Shown piece after piece: positions 17,186 through 27,658 of a stretch of 64,000 nt of DNA. Within the stretch, counting starts at the first letter, position 1. Each line of letters opens with the position of its first letter. The notes below the pieces were generated by a model. The model was given only the letters and a program-made list of their open reading frames with translations. It was not told the origin of the DNA and ran no database searches. The stretch comes from Variovorax paradoxus (GTDB taxonomy: Bacteria > Pseudomonadota > Gammaproteobacteria > Burkholderiales > Burkholderiaceae_C), in contig NZ_JAGGNW010000006.1 of the NCBI RefSeq assembly GCF_018614875.1, positions 1-64,000 of the forward strand. The letters are read 5' to 3'. The position numbers were made by a program, and so were the translations under genes.

Positions 17186-17989
17186 ATGCTCACTGCCGAC
17201 ACCGTCGCCAGGCTCGCGGCCGAACTGCACGAAAGCGAAAAATCGCGCGTGCAGGTCGAGCACTTCTCCAAGCGCTTTCCCGAAATGACCGTGGAAGACG
17301 GCTACGCCATCTCGCGCGAGTGGGTCAAGCACAAGATCGCGGAAGGCCGCACCGTGAAGGGCCACAAGATCGGCCTCACCTCGCGCGCCATGCAGCAGTC
17401 CAGCCAGATCGACGAGCCCGACTACGGCACCTTGCTCGACGACATGTTCTTCGAGCAGGGCGGCGACATCCCGTTCACGCGCTTCATCGCGCCGCGCATC
17501 GAGGTCGAGCTGGCCTTCGTCCTCGGCAAGAAGCTGCAGGGGCCGAACGTGACCATGTTCGATGTGCTGGCTGCCACCGACTACGTGGTGCCCGCCATCG
17601 AGATCATCGATGCGCGCATCGAGCAGTTCGACCGCCACACCAAGGCGCCGCGCAAGGTGTTCGACACCATCGCCGACAACGCGGCCAATGCCGGCATCGT
17701 GATGGGCGGCCGGCCGGTGAAGCCCGACGCGGTCGACCTGCGCTGGGTGAGCGCGCTGCTCTACAAGAACGGCGTGATCGAGGAATCGGGCGTGGCCGCG
17801 GCCGTGCTCAACCACCCCGCCATCGGCGTGGCCTGGCTCGCGAACAAGCTCGCGCCGTGGGACGAATGCCTCGAAGCCGGCGAGGTGGTGCTGGGCGGTT
17901 CGTTCACGCGACCCACCACCGCTGTGCCCGGCGATACCTTCCATGCCGACTACGGCCCCCTGGGCTCCATCGCCTTCCGCTTCGTCTGA
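17186..17989 (+). CDS. hpaH: HpaH, 2-oxo-hept-4-ene-1,7-dioate hydratase
   Basis: A 267-residue hydratase of the fumarylacetoacetate hydrolase/MhpD superfamily. It adds water to the enol acid made by HpaG. Conserved segments are [27 protein letters not shown] with metal-binding Glu residues, [11 protein letters not shown], and VLGGSFTRP. Full length; lies 4 bases after hpaF and 9 before hpaI. Confidence 0.94.
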   Translation: MLTADTVARLAAELHESEKSRVQVEHFSKRFPEMTVEDGYAISREWVKHKIAEGRTVKGHKIGLTSRAMQQSSQIDEPDYGTLLDDMFFEQGGDIPFTRFIAPRIEVELAFVLGKKLQGPNVTMFDVLAATDYVVPAIEIIDARIEQFDRHTKAPRKVFDTIADNAANAGIVMGGRPVKPDAVDLRWVSALLYKNGVIEESGVAAAVLNHPAIGVAWLANKLAPWDECLEAGEVVLGGSFTRPTTAVPGDTFHADYGPLGSIAFRFV

Positions 17990-17998
17990 AAGAGAACC

Positions 17999-18820
17999 AT
18001 GCACACCCCCATCAACACCTTCAAACAAGCCATGCAGGCCGGCGAGCAGAAGATCGGCCTCTGGGTCGGCCTGGCCGACGGCTACGTGGCCGAGATCCTG
18101 GCCGGCACCGGCTACGACTGGCTGCTGGTCGACGGCGAGCACGCGCCCAACGACGTGCGCTCCGTGCTTGCGCAGCTGCAGGGCATTTCGAGCGCGTGGT
18201 CGGCACAGGCCGAGTCGGAGCGCTCGCACCCCGTGGTGCGTGTTCCGGTCGGCGACGTCACGCTGCTCAAGCAGTACCTCGACATCGGCGCGCAGACCAT
18301 CCTGGTGCCGATGGTCGACACCGCCGAGCAGGCGGCACGCATGGTGCAGGGCATGCGCTACCCGCCCGAAGGCATCCGCGGCATGGGCAGCGCACTGGCG
18401 CGCGCCTCGCGCTGGCAGGCCTACCCCCGCTACCTGCACGAAGCCAATGCGCAGACCTGCCTGCTGGTGCAGGCCGAGACGGCCGAAGCCATGAAGAACA
18501 TCGACGCCATCGCGGCCACGCCGGGCGTGGACGGCGTGTTCATCGGGCCGGCCGACCTGTCGGCGTCGATGGGTTTCGTGGGCCAGCCGAACCACCCCGA
18601 GGTGCAGGCGGTGATTGCCGACGCCATCGCGCGCATCCGCAAGGCAGGCAAGGCGCCGGGCATCCTGTCGACCACCGAGGAGCAGGCGCGCAAGTGGCTC
18701 GCGGCGGGCGCGCTGTTCGTGGCGGTGGGCGTGGACACGATGCTGCTCACGGCGGCGGCGAGGCAGCTGGCGTCGAGATACAAGAGCGCCGCGAGCAGCG
18801 TGACGCCTCACGGCTACTGA
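17999..18820 (+). CDS. hpaI: HpaI, 4-hydroxy-2-oxoheptane-1,7-dioate aldolase
   Basis: A 273-residue class II (metal-dependent) pyruvate aldolase of the HpcH/HpaI family. It performs the last step, giving pyruvate and succinate semialdehyde. Motifs include [40 protein letters not shown], and [12 protein letters not shown]. No succinate-semialdehyde dehydrogenase lies in the operon, so that product is handled elsewhere. Confidence 0.94.
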   Translation: MHTPINTFKQAMQAGEQKIGLWVGLADGYVAEILAGTGYDWLLVDGEHAPNDVRSVLAQLQGISSAWSAQAESERSHPVVRVPVGDVTLLKQYLDIGAQTILVPMVDTAEQAARMVQGMRYPPEGIRGMGSALARASRWQAYPRYLHEANAQTCLLVQAETAEAMKNIDAIAATPGVDGVFIGPADLSASMGFVGQPNHPEVQAVIADAIARIRKAGKAPGILSTTEEQARKWLAAGALFVAVGVDTMLLTAAARQLASRYKSAASSVTPHGY

Positions 18821-18841
18821 AGAACCCCTTCACCCTGCGCC

Positions 18842-20572
18842 ATGACTTCCCCGACCAACCCCAAGCGCTTTCGCTCCGCCACCATCCGCGAGGGCACGAT
18901 CCGCGCGACCACGCGCAGCTTCCTGCATGCGCTGGGGCAGGACGACGAGGACATCGCGCGCCCGCACATCGGCGTGTTCCACACCGGCGGCGAGATGAGC
19001 CCGTGCAACCTCAACCTGCGCGAGCAGGCGCAGCACGCCAAGACCGGCATCTACGCGGGCGGCGGCACGCCGCACGAATGCCCGGTGGTGTCGGTGAGCG
19101 ACGGGCTCACCATGGCGCATTCGGGCATGCGCTTCTCGCTGATCTCGCGCGAGTTGATCGCCGACAGCGTGGAGGCCTCCACGCGCGGCCACCAGTGGGA
19201 CGGCATCTTCGCCATCGGTGCCTGCGACAAGAACCTGCCGGGTCTGATGATGGGCATGGTGCGCTGTAACGTGCCGAGCGTGTTCGTGCATGGCGGCTCG
19301 GCGCTGCCGGGCCAGATGCCCGGACCGGACGGGCGCGACCTCAACGTGGTCGACACCTACGAGACCATCGGCAAGGTGCTGGCCGGCACCGCCACGCACG
19401 GCGAACTCGATGCGATGAGCCGCGCCTGCCTGCCCACGGCCGGCGCCTGCGCGGGGCAGTTCACGGCCAACACCATGGGCATGGTGTCGGAGGCGCTGGG
19501 CCTCGCGCCCATCGGCTCCAGCATGGTGCCGGCGGTGTTCAGCGAGCGCGCGCCGCTGATGCGCCGCGCCGCGAAGACGCTGATGAAGGCGGTGATGGGC
19601 GACAGCCCCCTGCCGCGCGACATCGTCACGCGCAAGGCACTCGAAAACGCCTGCGCCGTGGTCTCGGCCACGGGCGGCTCGACGAATGCCGCGCTGCATC
19701 TGCCGGCCATCGCGCACGAGGCCGGCATCAGGTTCCATCTGGACGACGTGGCCGAGGTCTTCGCGCGCACGCCGCTCATCGCCGACCTGCGACCGGGCGG
19801 CCAGTACCTGGCGCGCGACGTGTACTACATCGGCGGCGCCGGCGTCATCCTGCGCACGCTGATGGAGCAGGGATTCGTGCATGGCGACGCGCTCACCTTC
19901 ACCGGCCGCACGCTGGCCGAGGAACTGGCCGATGCCGCCGCGCCCGACGGCCGCGTGGTGCGCACGCCCGGCAACCCGATCACGCGCGACGGCGGCCTGG
20001 CCGTGCTCAAGGGCAACCTCTGCCCCGACGGCGCACTGCTCAAGACCGCCGGCCTGAAGACACTGGTGCACCGCGGCCCGGCGCGCGTCTTCGAGTCCGA
20101 GGAAGAAGCCCAAACCGCCGTGCAGAACCGCCGCTACGAACCCGGCGACGTGATCGTCATCCGCAACGAAGGCCCCAGAGGCAGCCCCGGCATGCGCGAG
20201 ATGCTGGGCATCACCGCCCTGCTCTACGGCCAGGGCATGGGCGACAAGGTGGCGCTGTTGACCGACGGACGCTTCTCGGGCGCCACGCGCGGCCTGTGCA
20301 TCGGCTATGCGGGGCCGGAAGCGGCCGACGGCGGACCGATTGCGGCGCTGCGCGACGGCGACATGGTGGCCATCGACGCGCGGGCCGAGGCGCGCAGCAT
20401 CTCGGTGGAACTGGCGGCGGAAGAAATAGCGCTGCGCCTTTCCGGACGTGAGGTAAACGCGGGGGTGGCGCACCGCGGCTTGCTGGAAAAATACGCGCTC
20501 ACCGTGCGCCCTGCCCACCAGGGCGCCGTGACCCATTCGGGCGCAGTCACCTGGCTGCGCGACGAGTCGTGA
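18842..20572 (+). CDS. Dihydroxy-acid dehydratase family protein (IlvD/Edd)
   Basis: A 576-residue Fe-S dehydratase. Family cysteines are seen in [20 protein letters not shown], and [15 protein letters not shown], with the C-terminal [13 protein letters not shown] signature. It could be IlvD (branched-chain amino-acid synthesis), but its place 21 bases behind hpaI and ahead of an aldolase and a dehydrogenase suggests a catabolic hydroxy-acid or sugar-acid dehydratase. Substrate unknown. The ATG at 18842 gives full family length. Confidence 0.9.
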   Translation: MTSPTNPKRFRSATIREGTIRATTRSFLHALGQDDEDIARPHIGVFHTGGEMSPCNLNLREQAQHAKTGIYAGGGTPHECPVVSVSDGLTMAHSGMRFSLISRELIADSVEASTRGHQWDGIFAIGACDKNLPGLMMGMVRCNVPSVFVHGGSALPGQMPGPDGRDLNVVDTYETIGKVLAGTATHGELDAMSRACLPTAGACAGQFTANTMGMVSEALGLAPIGSSMVPAVFSERAPLMRRAAKTLMKAVMGDSPLPRDIVTRKALENACAVVSATGGSTNAALHLPAIAHEAGIRFHLDDVAEVFARTPLIADLRPGGQYLARDVYYIGGAGVILRTLMEQGFVHGDALTFTGRTLAEELADAAAPDGRVVRTPGNPITRDGGLAVLKGNLCPDGALLKTAGLKTLVHRGPARVFESEEEAQTAVQNRRYEPGDVIVIRNEGPRGSPGMREMLGITALLYGQGMGDKVALLTDGRFSGATRGLCIGYAGPEAADGGPIAALRDGDMVAIDARAEARSISVELAAEEIALRLSGREVNAGVAHRGLLEKYALTVRPAHQGAVTHSGAVTWLRDES

Positions 20573-20603
20573 AACGCAAGCAACAACACCCCGGAGACAG
20601 ACC

Positions 20604-21593
20604 ATGACCTTCACCCGCCGCCAGATACTGCAGACCACCGGCGCCTCGGCGCTGCTTGCCAGCCTGGGCCAGCATGCCTTCGCGCAGGCCTCGCTCGAAA
20701 CCGCCACCATCGTCACCGGCTTTGCGGCCGGCGGCACCTCGGACACCACCTGCCGTCGCATCGCGCAGAAGCTCAGCCCCGACTACGCCAAGGCGGCCGT
20801 GGTGGAAAACCGCACCGGTGCGGGCGGCCAGATCGCCGTGAGCTACGTGAAGGGCCGGCCGGCCGACGGCGCCACCATCCTGCAGACGCCGACCTCCATC
20901 CTCACGATCTATCCGCACATCTACAAGAAGCTGCCGTACGACCCGATGGTCGACCTCACGCCAGTGAGCATCGCCTGCATCTTCGACTTCGGCTTTGCGG
21001 TCGGCCCCTCGGTGCCGGCCAGCGTGAAGACGGTGCCCGAGTTCCTTGCCTGGGCCAAGGCCAACCCGGCGGGTGCCAATTTCGGTTCGCCCGCCGCGGG
21101 CTCCACGCCGCACTTCATCGGCGCGCTGCTGGGCAAGAAGGGCGGCGTCGAACTCAAGCATGCCGCCTACCGCGGCACCCAGCCGGCCATGCTCGACCTG
21201 CTGGGCGGCAACATCTCGGCCGTGTCTGGGCCCATCGGCGACATCACGCAGCATCTGCAGTCGGGCAAGGTGCGCATCCTGGGCGTCTCGGGCGCCAAGC
21301 GCAGCCGCTTCGCGCCCGACGTACCCACCTTCGGCGAGCAGGGCATCAAGGACATGGCGCACAGCGAATGGTTCGCCTTCTTCCTGCCCGCCAAGGCCTC
21401 GCCCGAGCTGGTGGCCAAGCTGAACACGGCCATGAAGAACGCGCTGGCGCAGAAGGACGTGATCGACGGCCTCGGCACCTTCGGCCTGGAAGCCATGTCT
21501 TCCACGCCGGCCGAGCTGACCGACCTGCTGAAGAAAGACACCGCCAAGTGGGCGCCGATCGTCAAGGAAGTCGGCTTCACAGCGGAAGGTTGA
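20604..21593 (+). CDS. Second Bug-family (TctC) binding protein
   Basis: A 329-residue periplasmic binding protein. It has a twin-arginine-like start (MTFTRRQILQTTGASALL) and signal peptide to about residue 24, then the Bug core (ATIVTGFAAGGTSDT, VENRTGAGGQIAVSYVKG). It differs clearly from the Bug protein at 13418, so it is not a recent tandem copy. It lies 31 bases after the dehydratase and 18 before the class II aldolase. Ligand unknown; likely the acid processed by those neighbours. Confidence 0.9.
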   Translation: MTFTRRQILQTTGASALLASLGQHAFAQASLETATIVTGFAAGGTSDTTCRRIAQKLSPDYAKAAVVENRTGAGGQIAVSYVKGRPADGATILQTPTSILTIYPHIYKKLPYDPMVDLTPVSIACIFDFGFAVGPSVPASVKTVPEFLAWAKANPAGANFGSPAAGSTPHFIGALLGKKGGVELKHAAYRGTQPAMLDLLGGNISAVSGPIGDITQHLQSGKVRILGVSGAKRSRFAPDVPTFGEQGIKDMAHSEWFAFFLPAKASPELVAKLNTAMKNALAQKDVIDGLGTFGLEAMSSTPAELTDLLKKDTAKWAPIVKEVGFTAEG

Positions 21594-21611
21594 ACACATG
21601 AAGGAACTGCC

Positions 21612-22403
21612 ATGAACACACTCGCCACCACCGCGCCTTCGGCGCTGGTCCATCCCTCGCTCCATCCCGACGAGCGCGCCGCGCGCGAAGAGCTTGCGGC
21701 CTGCTATCGCGTGTTCGCGATGCTGGGCTGGACCGAGATGATCTACAACCACATCACCGTGCGGCTGCCAGAGAGCGTGACCGGTGGCGAGAAACAGTTC
21801 CTCATCAACCCCTTCGGCCTGCACTACAGCGAGGTCACGGCCAGCAACCTGGTGAAGATCGACCTGCAGGGCAAGGTGCTCGACGGCTCGACCTATCCGG
21901 TGAATCCGGCCGGCTTCACGGTGCACGCCGCCATCCACGACGGCCTGCCCGGTGCGCACTGCGTGATGCACACCCACACCACGGCCGGCGTGGCCGTGGC
22001 CTGCCTGCAGGGCGGCCTGAAGCAGACCAATTTCTATACCGCGCAGCTGCACGGCATGGTGGCGTACCACGACTTCGAGGGCATCACCATCCATGCCGAC
22101 GAGGGCCCGCGCCTGCTCAGGAGTATCGGCGACCGCAACGCGGTGATCCTGCGCAACCATGGCCTGCTGGCCTGGGGGCAGACGCTGCCGCAGACATTCG
22201 CCATCCTGTGGACCCTGCAGCGCGCCTGCGAGATCCAGATGGCCACCTTCTCGATGGGCACGGCCATTCCGGTGAGCGAAGAGATCGCACAGCGCTGCAC
22301 GCGCGATGCGCTGCAGTTCAGCCCCGAGCACGGTGCGGGGCAGGACGTGTTCGATGCGCTGGTGCGGCAGGTGGACCGCATCGACGCCAGCTACAAGAAC
22401 TGA
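21612..22403 (+). CDS. Class II aldolase/adducin family protein
   Basis: A 263-residue member of the AraD/FucA aldolase fold. Zinc-ligand histidines are visible in HCVMHTHTTAGVA and in NHGLLAWG, with MIYNHITVRLPE near the N-terminus. Members include sugar-phosphate epimerases, aldolases and decarboxylases, so the reaction cannot be named from sequence alone. The 18-base gap upstream and 1-base gap to the next gene make it part of the operon. Confidence 0.9.
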   Translation: MNTLATTAPSALVHPSLHPDERAAREELAACYRVFAMLGWTEMIYNHITVRLPESVTGGEKQFLINPFGLHYSEVTASNLVKIDLQGKVLDGSTYPVNPAGFTVHAAIHDGLPGAHCVMHTHTTAGVAVACLQGGLKQTNFYTAQLHGMVAYHDFEGITIHADEGPRLLRSIGDRNAVILRNHGLLAWGQTLPQTFAILWTLQRACEIQMATFSMGTAIPVSEEIAQRCTRDALQFSPEHGAGQDVFDALVRQVDRIDASYKN

Positions 22404-22404
22404 C

Positions 22405-23382
22405 ATGAAGATATGCATCTACGGCGCCGGCGCAATCGGCGGATGGATCGGCGCCGGCCTCGCGCAAGCGGGCGAACGGCTCAATGTGGTGGCGCGCGGC
22501 GCCACACTCGAAGCCTTGCAGCGCGACGGCCTTTCGCTGATGCGGAGCGAGGTGCGCACGCGCGTGCCGGTCAACGCGGTGGCCGATCCCGAATCGCTCG
22601 GTGTGCAGGACCTGGTGCTCATCGCCGTGAAGGCACCGGCAATGGCCGGTGTGGCCGAACGCATCGGGCCGCTGATCGGGCCCGACACCCTCGTGCTGGT
22701 CGCGATGAACGGCGTGCCGTGGTGGTTTCTCGAAGGTGGCTTCGGCGGCGCCATCACCGGCCATCGCCTCGCGGCGGTGGACCCCGACGGCGCCATCGCG
22801 CGGGCCATTCCGTCGCGCAACGTGATCGGCTGCGTGGTGCATGCCAGCTGCTCGCTCGATGCGCCGGGTGTGGTGCGGCATCACTTCGGCAATGGGCTGA
22901 TCGTGGGCGAGCCTTCGGGCGAAGCCACGCCGCGCGTGAAGAAGCTGGTCGAGTTGCTGCAGCGCAGCGGCATCGACACCACGCTGTCGCCGCAGATCCA
23001 GAAGGACGTGTGGTTCAAGCTGTGGGGCAACATGACAGTGAACCCCATCAGCGCGCTCACGGGCTGCACCACCGACCTGATCATGGGCGACGACCACGTG
23101 CGCGGGTTCATCTCGGCCGTGATGCTCGAAGCCAAGGAAATCGGCCGCCGCATCGGCATCGAGATCACGCAAAGCCCCGAAGACCGGCATGCGGTGACGA
23201 TGAAGCTCGGCGCGTTCAAGACTTCGATGCTGCAGGACGTGGAAGCCGGACGCTCGGTGGAGCTGGATGCGCTGGTGACCGTGGTGCGGGAGCTGGGCGA
23301 GCTGACGGCCGTCGCCACGCCGTTCACCGATGCGCTGCTGGGGCTGGCCCGGTTGAAGATGCGGCAGCTCGGGCTGTATTGA
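22405..23382 (+). CDS. Ketopantoate reductase (PanE/ApbA) family dehydrogenase
   Basis: A 325-residue NAD(P)-dependent dehydrogenase. It has an N-terminal Rossmann motif GAGAIGGWIGAG at residues 6-17 and the C-terminal helical domain with KLWGNMTVNPISALTG, which carries the catalytic Lys region. PanE acts in pantothenate synthesis, but many paralogues act on other 2-oxo acids. Placement as last gene of this catabolic operon argues for such a paralogue. ATG at 22405 is one base after the aldolase stop. Convergent with the next gene, 11 bases apart. Confidence 0.85.
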   Translation: MKICIYGAGAIGGWIGAGLAQAGERLNVVARGATLEALQRDGLSLMRSEVRTRVPVNAVADPESLGVQDLVLIAVKAPAMAGVAERIGPLIGPDTLVLVAMNGVPWWFLEGGFGGAITGHRLAAVDPDGAIARAIPSRNVIGCVVHASCSLDAPGVVRHHFGNGLIVGEPSGEATPRVKKLVELLQRSGIDTTLSPQIQKDVWFKLWGNMTVNPISALTGCTTDLIMGDDHVRGFISAVMLEAKEIGRRIGIEITQSPEDRHAVTMKLGAFKTSMLQDVEAGRSVELDALVTVVRELGELTAVATPFTDALLGLARLKMRQLGLY

Positions 23383-23393
23383 GCGCCGCCGGT

Positions 23394-24128
23394 TCAGTTC
23401 TTCTTCAACAAGACCCGCACCGCCTCGGGCAACGAGTTGACCTGCGGCATGAAGTGATCGAGCACGGCGCCGAGGATCACGGCGCAGGCGACAGCCCCCA
23501 GCAGCGGCTTCCAGGTCAGCCGCACGGCCGCCATCAACCAGCCTTCGCGCGCCACGCGCACCGCGGCGCGCGCCGACACGTACGAGAACGCCACCTCGAC
23601 GGCCACGGCCAGCAGCGCGTCCCAGCTGAAGTAGAGCAGCACCAGCGAGCCGGCGCCGAGCACGATGGCCGTGCAGATCAGGAAGACGGCGACCACCGGC
23701 ACCACGATGACGGCGCCTTCGTCCGCGGCGCCCGCCACATCGAGCGCGCCGCTGGCCGCGTCGGACAGTGCGCTGCCGCTGGCGCCGTCTGCCGGGCTGC
23801 CGCCCGCATCGAGCGCAAATTCACCCGCATCGAGGGCGTCCCCCGCATCGACCTCGAACCCGGCCCGGTTCTCGACCAGCCGCCTGGCCCACCAGCGCAG
23901 CACCAGCAGATAACCGAGATATCCCACGCCCAGCGTGAGGAAGTAGCGCACCGCCAGCGACTGCACGTCGAACACATGCATCTGCAGCGCGGAGACACCC
24001 CACATCAGCAGCAGCGTGAAGCTGCCGATCAGGATGCCGTGCGTGCGCAGGCTGTAGTTGCGGTGCAGGTCGCGTTCGAGCTGCGTCTCCCACAGGCGCA
24101 CCGAGCGCCAGTTGGAGAGAACCTTCAT
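23394..24128 (-). CDS. Membrane protein of unknown function
   Basis: A 244-residue protein with five or so hydrophobic segments (about residues 33-52, 60-80, 140-160, 163-185, 210-228). Between the second and third lies an Ala/Asp/Gly-rich low-complexity stretch. I do not recognise a family. The ATG at 24128 overlaps the alr stop (ATGA), so it is translationally coupled to alr; the frame is open farther upstream but that part is antisense-like noise inside alr. Confidence 0.75.
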   Translation of the reverse strand: MKVLSNWRSVRLWETQLERDLHRNYSLRTHGILIGSFTLLLMWGVSALQMHVFDVQSLAVRYFLTLGVGYLGYLLVLRWWARRLVENRAGFEVDAGDALDAGEFALDAGGSPADGASGSALSDAASGALDVAGAADEGAVIVVPVVAVFLICTAIVLGAGSLVLLYFSWDALLAVAVEVAFSYVSARAAVRVAREGWLMAAVRLTWKPLLGAVACAVILGAVLDHFMPQVNSLPEAVRVLLKKN

Positions 24129-25225
24129 TCGTCTTCGGCCGGGCCGAAGGGCACGCGCGGCGCCACCGCGCACATGAGCTCGTAGCCCACGGTGCCGGCC
24201 GCCTGCGCGACCTCGTCGATGGGCAGCACCGCACCGGTCACGGCCGAGCGGCCCCACAGCGTGACCTCGGTGCCGAACTTCGCATCCGGCACGGGCGTGA
24301 GGTCGACGGTGATCATGTCCATGCTCACACGCCCCACCATGCGCGTGCGAACGCCGTTCACCAGCACCGGTGTGCCGGTGTTGCAGTGGCGCGGATAGCC
24401 GTCGGCATAGCCGACCGCGGCCACGCCGATGGTGAGCGGCCCATCGGCCGTGAAGTTGGAGCCGTAGCCGATGGTGTCGCCGGCCTTCAGCGTCTGCACC
24501 CCGATCAGCCGGGTCGCAAGCGTCATGGTGGGCTGGAGCTGCCAGTGCGCGGCATCGTGCTCGGGAAAGTCGGGTGCGCTGCCATATAGCAGGATGCCGG
24601 GGCGCACCCAGTCGCCGCGGGTCTGCTGGGGGTGCCGCAGCGTGGCCGCGCTGTTGGCAATGGAGCGTTCGCCCGGCAGGTCTTGCGTGGCGCGCTCGAA
24701 CACCTCCAACTGGTGCGCGATGCCGCGCGCGCCGTCGGCATCGCTGAAGTGCGTCATCAGCGAGATCTCGTCGACCTGCGGCAGCGCATTCAGGCGCGTC
24801 CAGGCCGAGCCGAAGCGCCCGGGCGCGAAGCCCAGGCGGTTCATGCCGGAATTCATCTTGAGGAACACGCGCTGCGGCTTGAGCGTCTTGTGGGCCGCGA
24901 GCATGTCGATCTGCTCGTCGCAGTGCACCGTATGCCAGAGATCGAGCCGCGAGCACAGTTCCAGGTCGCGCGCGTCGAACACGCCTTCGAGCAGCAGCAC
25001 CGGGCCGCGCCAACCGAGTGCGCGCACGCGCTCGGCTTCGGCCAGGTCGAGCAGGCCAAAGCCGTCGGCGCCGCGCAGGCCTTCGTACACTCGTTCGATG
25101 CCATGGCCATAGGCGTTGGCCTTGACCACGGCCCAGACGCGGGCATCGAGTGCGCTGCGCCGAGCCCGGTCGAGGTTGTGGCGAAGCGCGGCGGTGTGGA
25201 CGGTGGCGAGAATGGGGCGCGGCAT
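24125..25225 (-). CDS. alr: Alanine racemase
   Basis: A 366-residue PLP enzyme that interconverts L- and D-alanine for cell-wall synthesis. The PLP lysine sits in [13 protein letters not shown] (about residue 35) and the second catalytic residue, Tyr, in [11 protein letters not shown] (near 250). Other family segments are [10 protein letters not shown] and SMDMITVDL. The protein is full length. It is divergent from lplT, with about 175 bases between, and overlaps a membrane-protein gene downstream. Confidence 0.96.
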   Translation of the reverse strand: MPRPILATVHTAALRHNLDRARRSALDARVWAVVKANAYGHGIERVYEGLRGADGFGLLDLAEAERVRALGWRGPVLLLEGVFDARDLELCSRLDLWHTVHCDEQIDMLAAHKTLKPQRVFLKMNSGMNRLGFAPGRFGSAWTRLNALPQVDEISLMTHFSDADGARGIAHQLEVFERATQDLPGERSIANSAATLRHPQQTRGDWVRPGILLYGSAPDFPEHDAAHWQLQPTMTLATRLIGVQTLKAGDTIGYGSNFTADGPLTIGVAAVGYADGYPRHCNTGTPVLVNGVRTRMVGRVSMDMITVDLTPVPDAKFGTEVTLWGRSAVTGAVLPIDEVAQAAGTVGYELMCAVAPRVPFGPAEDE

Positions 25226-25400
25226 GGGTGGCTGGCGTCGGATGGTGAATGGACGGGTTTTAGCATCTTCTCAGACCCGGCCGTCCAGGGTGGCAACGCT
25301 GATTTCGCCGCCGTACCCCCATGCTATAACCGCCCATTCGCCCAAAACACGCGACACTTTTTCACTACTGCCAGCACCTCCCTGGCCAGCCAGCCCATCG

Positions 25401-26705
25401 ATGAAGCGCGGTTTCTACACGATCATGTCGGCCCAGTTCTTTTCGTCGCTGGCCGACAACGCGATCTTTGTCGTGGCGGTCGAGCTCATGCGAAGCACGG
25501 GGGCGGCCGAATGGCAGCGTGCGGCGCTGGTGCCGATCTTCGCGGTCTTCTATGTGGTGCTGGCGCCGCTGGTGGGTGCCTTCGCCGACGCCTTGCCCAA
25601 GGGGCGGGTGATGTTCGTCAGCAACGCCATCAAGGTGATCGGCTGCCTGATGATGCTGTTCGGCTCGCATCCGCTGCTGTCGTACTCGATCGTGGGGCTG
25701 GGCGCCGCAGCCTATTCGCCGGCCAAGTACGGCATCCTGACCGAGCTGCTGCCGGCCTCGCAGTTGGTAAAAGCCAACGGCTGGATCGAAGGGCTCACGA
25801 TTGCCTCGATCCTGCTGGGCATCGTGCTCGGCGGCTCGCTGGTGGGCCACGCCGTCTCGAGCCGGCTGCTGGCCTTCGACATGCCGCTGATCAACACGGG
25901 GGTCGATTCGCCGGCCGAGGCGGCCATTTCGGTGCTGATCTTCGTCTACATGCTGGCGGCCTGGTTCAACACGCGCATTCCGCACACCGGCGTCGAGATG
26001 CGGCCGCTGCGCTCCAATCCCGAGCACGGCCTGGCGCGCAACATGTTCGCGCTGCTGCCCGACTTCTGGCACTGCAACGCACGCCTGTGGCGCGACAAGC
26101 TCGGCCAGATCTCGCTGGCCACCACCACGCTGTTCTGGGGCGCGGGCGCCAACCTCAAGTACATCGTGCTGGCCTGGGCCGCGCTCGCGCTCGACTACAA
26201 CACCACGCAGGCCACGGCGCTCACCGGCGTGGTCACCATCGGCATGGCGGTGGGCGCCATCGTCGCGTCGATGCGCATGCGGCTGGACATGGCCACGCGC
26301 GTGATTCCCATGGGCATCGGCATGGGGCTGCTGGTCATCAGCATGAACCTGATCGGCAATGTCTGGATCGCGGTGCCCTTCCTCATTTTGCTGGGCGGGC
26401 TGGGCGGCTTTCTGGTGGTGCCGATGAACGCGCTGCTGCAGCACCGCGGCCACAACCTGATGGGCGCGGGCCGCTCGATTGCCGTGCAGAATTTCAACGA
26501 GCAGGCCTGCATCCTGCTGCTCGGCGGCTTCTACAGCGCCTGCACCGGGCTGGGCCTGTCGGCCTTTGCGGCGATTGGCGCCTTTGGCGGCGTGGTGGCG
26601 GGCTGCATGTGGCTCATCCAGCGCTGGCATCATCTCAACCTGCGTAAATACCCCGAAGAAGTCGAGCACCTGCTCGCCATCGCGCGCAGTGATAAACACC
26701 ACTAG
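25401..26705 (+). CDS. lplT: Lysophospholipid transporter LplT
   Basis: A 434-residue MFS-type inner-membrane flippase that moves lysophospholipids inward for re-acylation. The N-terminus MKRGFYTIMSAQFFSSLADN is characteristic and sets the start at 25401. About twelve membrane segments follow, with KYGILTELLP and the C-terminal QHRGHNLMGAGRSIAVQNF. No fused acyltransferase (Aas) is present. Confidence 0.93.
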   Translation: MKRGFYTIMSAQFFSSLADNAIFVVAVELMRSTGAAEWQRAALVPIFAVFYVVLAPLVGAFADALPKGRVMFVSNAIKVIGCLMMLFGSHPLLSYSIVGLGAAAYSPAKYGILTELLPASQLVKANGWIEGLTIASILLGIVLGGSLVGHAVSSRLLAFDMPLINTGVDSPAEAAISVLIFVYMLAAWFNTRIPHTGVEMRPLRSNPEHGLARNMFALLPDFWHCNARLWRDKLGQISLATTTLFWGAGANLKYIVLAWAALALDYNTTQATALTGVVTIGMAVGAIVASMRMRLDMATRVIPMGIGMGLLVISMNLIGNVWIAVPFLILLGGLGGFLVVPMNALLQHRGHNLMGAGRSIAVQNFNEQACILLLGGFYSACTGLGLSAFAAIGAFGGVVAGCMWLIQRWHHLNLRKYPEEVEHLLAIARSDKHH

Positions 26706-26710
26706 CGCAC

Positions 26711-26740
26711 GCGACACGAAGTGCGCGCAGCTTGGGGGCG
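26711..26740. repeat. Copy 1 of a family-typical intergenic repeat
   Basis: GCGACACGAAGTGCGCG at 26711-26727 followed by CAGCTTGGGGG. The same 17-base core occurs at 34792-34808 in another intergenic region, also followed by a G-run. It lies in the 46-base gap between lplT and the DMT gene. Confidence 0.6.
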
Positions 26741-26751
26741 AGCAACATTCC

Positions 26752-27645
26752 ATGCCGGCTCTTGCACTGATTTTCAACGCCTTTGTGTGGGGCGTTTCGT
26801 GGTTTCCGTTCCGGCACATCGAAAGCCACGGGCTGCATCCCGTCTGGACCACCTGCATCATCTACGTGGCCATTTCGGTGGCGATGGGGTTGTTGTTTCG
26901 CCGGAATGCCTGGCGCGGCTTCGTGGCGTATCCGATGCTGCTGCTGCTGGGCCTGGCGGCGGGCTTCACCAACCTGGGCTTCAACTGGGCGGTGACCCAG
27001 GGCGACGTGGTGCGCGTGGTGCTGCTGTTCTACCTGATGCCGCTGTGGAGCGTGCTGCTGGGCTGGGCCGTGCTGGGCGAGCGGCCCACGGCGGGCGCGC
27101 TCGCGCGCGTGGCGCTGGCACTGACCGGCGTGGCCGTGGTGCTGAAGACACCCGGCGTCGAATGGCCGGTGCCTTCGAGCCTGCCGGACTGGCTGGGCCT
27201 GGCGGCCGGATTCAGCTTTGCGGTGACCAACATCGTGCTGCGCCACTTGCGCGACGCGCCCGGCGAATCGCGCGCCCTGGCCATGTTCTGCGGATGCGCG
27301 GTGGTGGCGGCCATTGCCGCGACGGCCGGCACCCTGCTCGGCGCCTTCGGCTCTCCACTCTTGGCAGAACCGGGCTGGATCGGATGGGCCGCATTGCTGG
27401 GCGCCGGCTTCGTGCTGGCCAACATCTGCTTGCAGTACGGCGCGGCGCGGCTGGCGGCCAGCGCCACGGCGGTGATCATGCTGTCGGAGGTGCTTTTCGC
27501 GAGCATTTCGTCGGTCGCGCTCGACGCGGCCGCGATGAGCCCGCGCATCCTGGCCGGCGGCGCGCTGATCGTGCTGGCGGCCGTGTGGTCGGCGTTTGCG
27601 CGAACGCCGGCGCGGGGCGATGATCGCCTTTCGTCCCCCACCTGA
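26752..27645 (+). CDS. EamA-type DMT superfamily exporter
   Basis: A 297-residue protein with ten predicted hydrophobic segments in two EamA halves (FNAFVWGVSWFPFRHIESHG at the start, LPDWLGLAAGFSFAVTNIVL beginning the second half). EamA proteins usually export amino acids or metabolites. The substrate is unknown. ATG at 26752 follows the short repeat; the next gene starts 13 bases after its stop. Confidence 0.9.
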   Translation: MPALALIFNAFVWGVSWFPFRHIESHGLHPVWTTCIIYVAISVAMGLLFRRNAWRGFVAYPMLLLLGLAAGFTNLGFNWAVTQGDVVRVVLLFYLMPLWSVLLGWAVLGERPTAGALARVALALTGVAVVLKTPGVEWPVPSSLPDWLGLAAGFSFAVTNIVLRHLRDAPGESRALAMFCGCAVVAAIAATAGTLLGAFGSPLLAEPGWIGWAALLGAGFVLANICLQYGAARLAASATAVIMLSEVLFASISSVALDAAAMSPRILAGGALIVLAAVWSAFARTPARGDDRLSSPT

Positions 27646-27658
27646 CCGAGGTATTCCC

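Noticed and set aside
18842..20572. Naming the dehydratase ilvD
   Set aside because: Family is clear, but the catabolic operon context makes the biosynthetic name unsafe.
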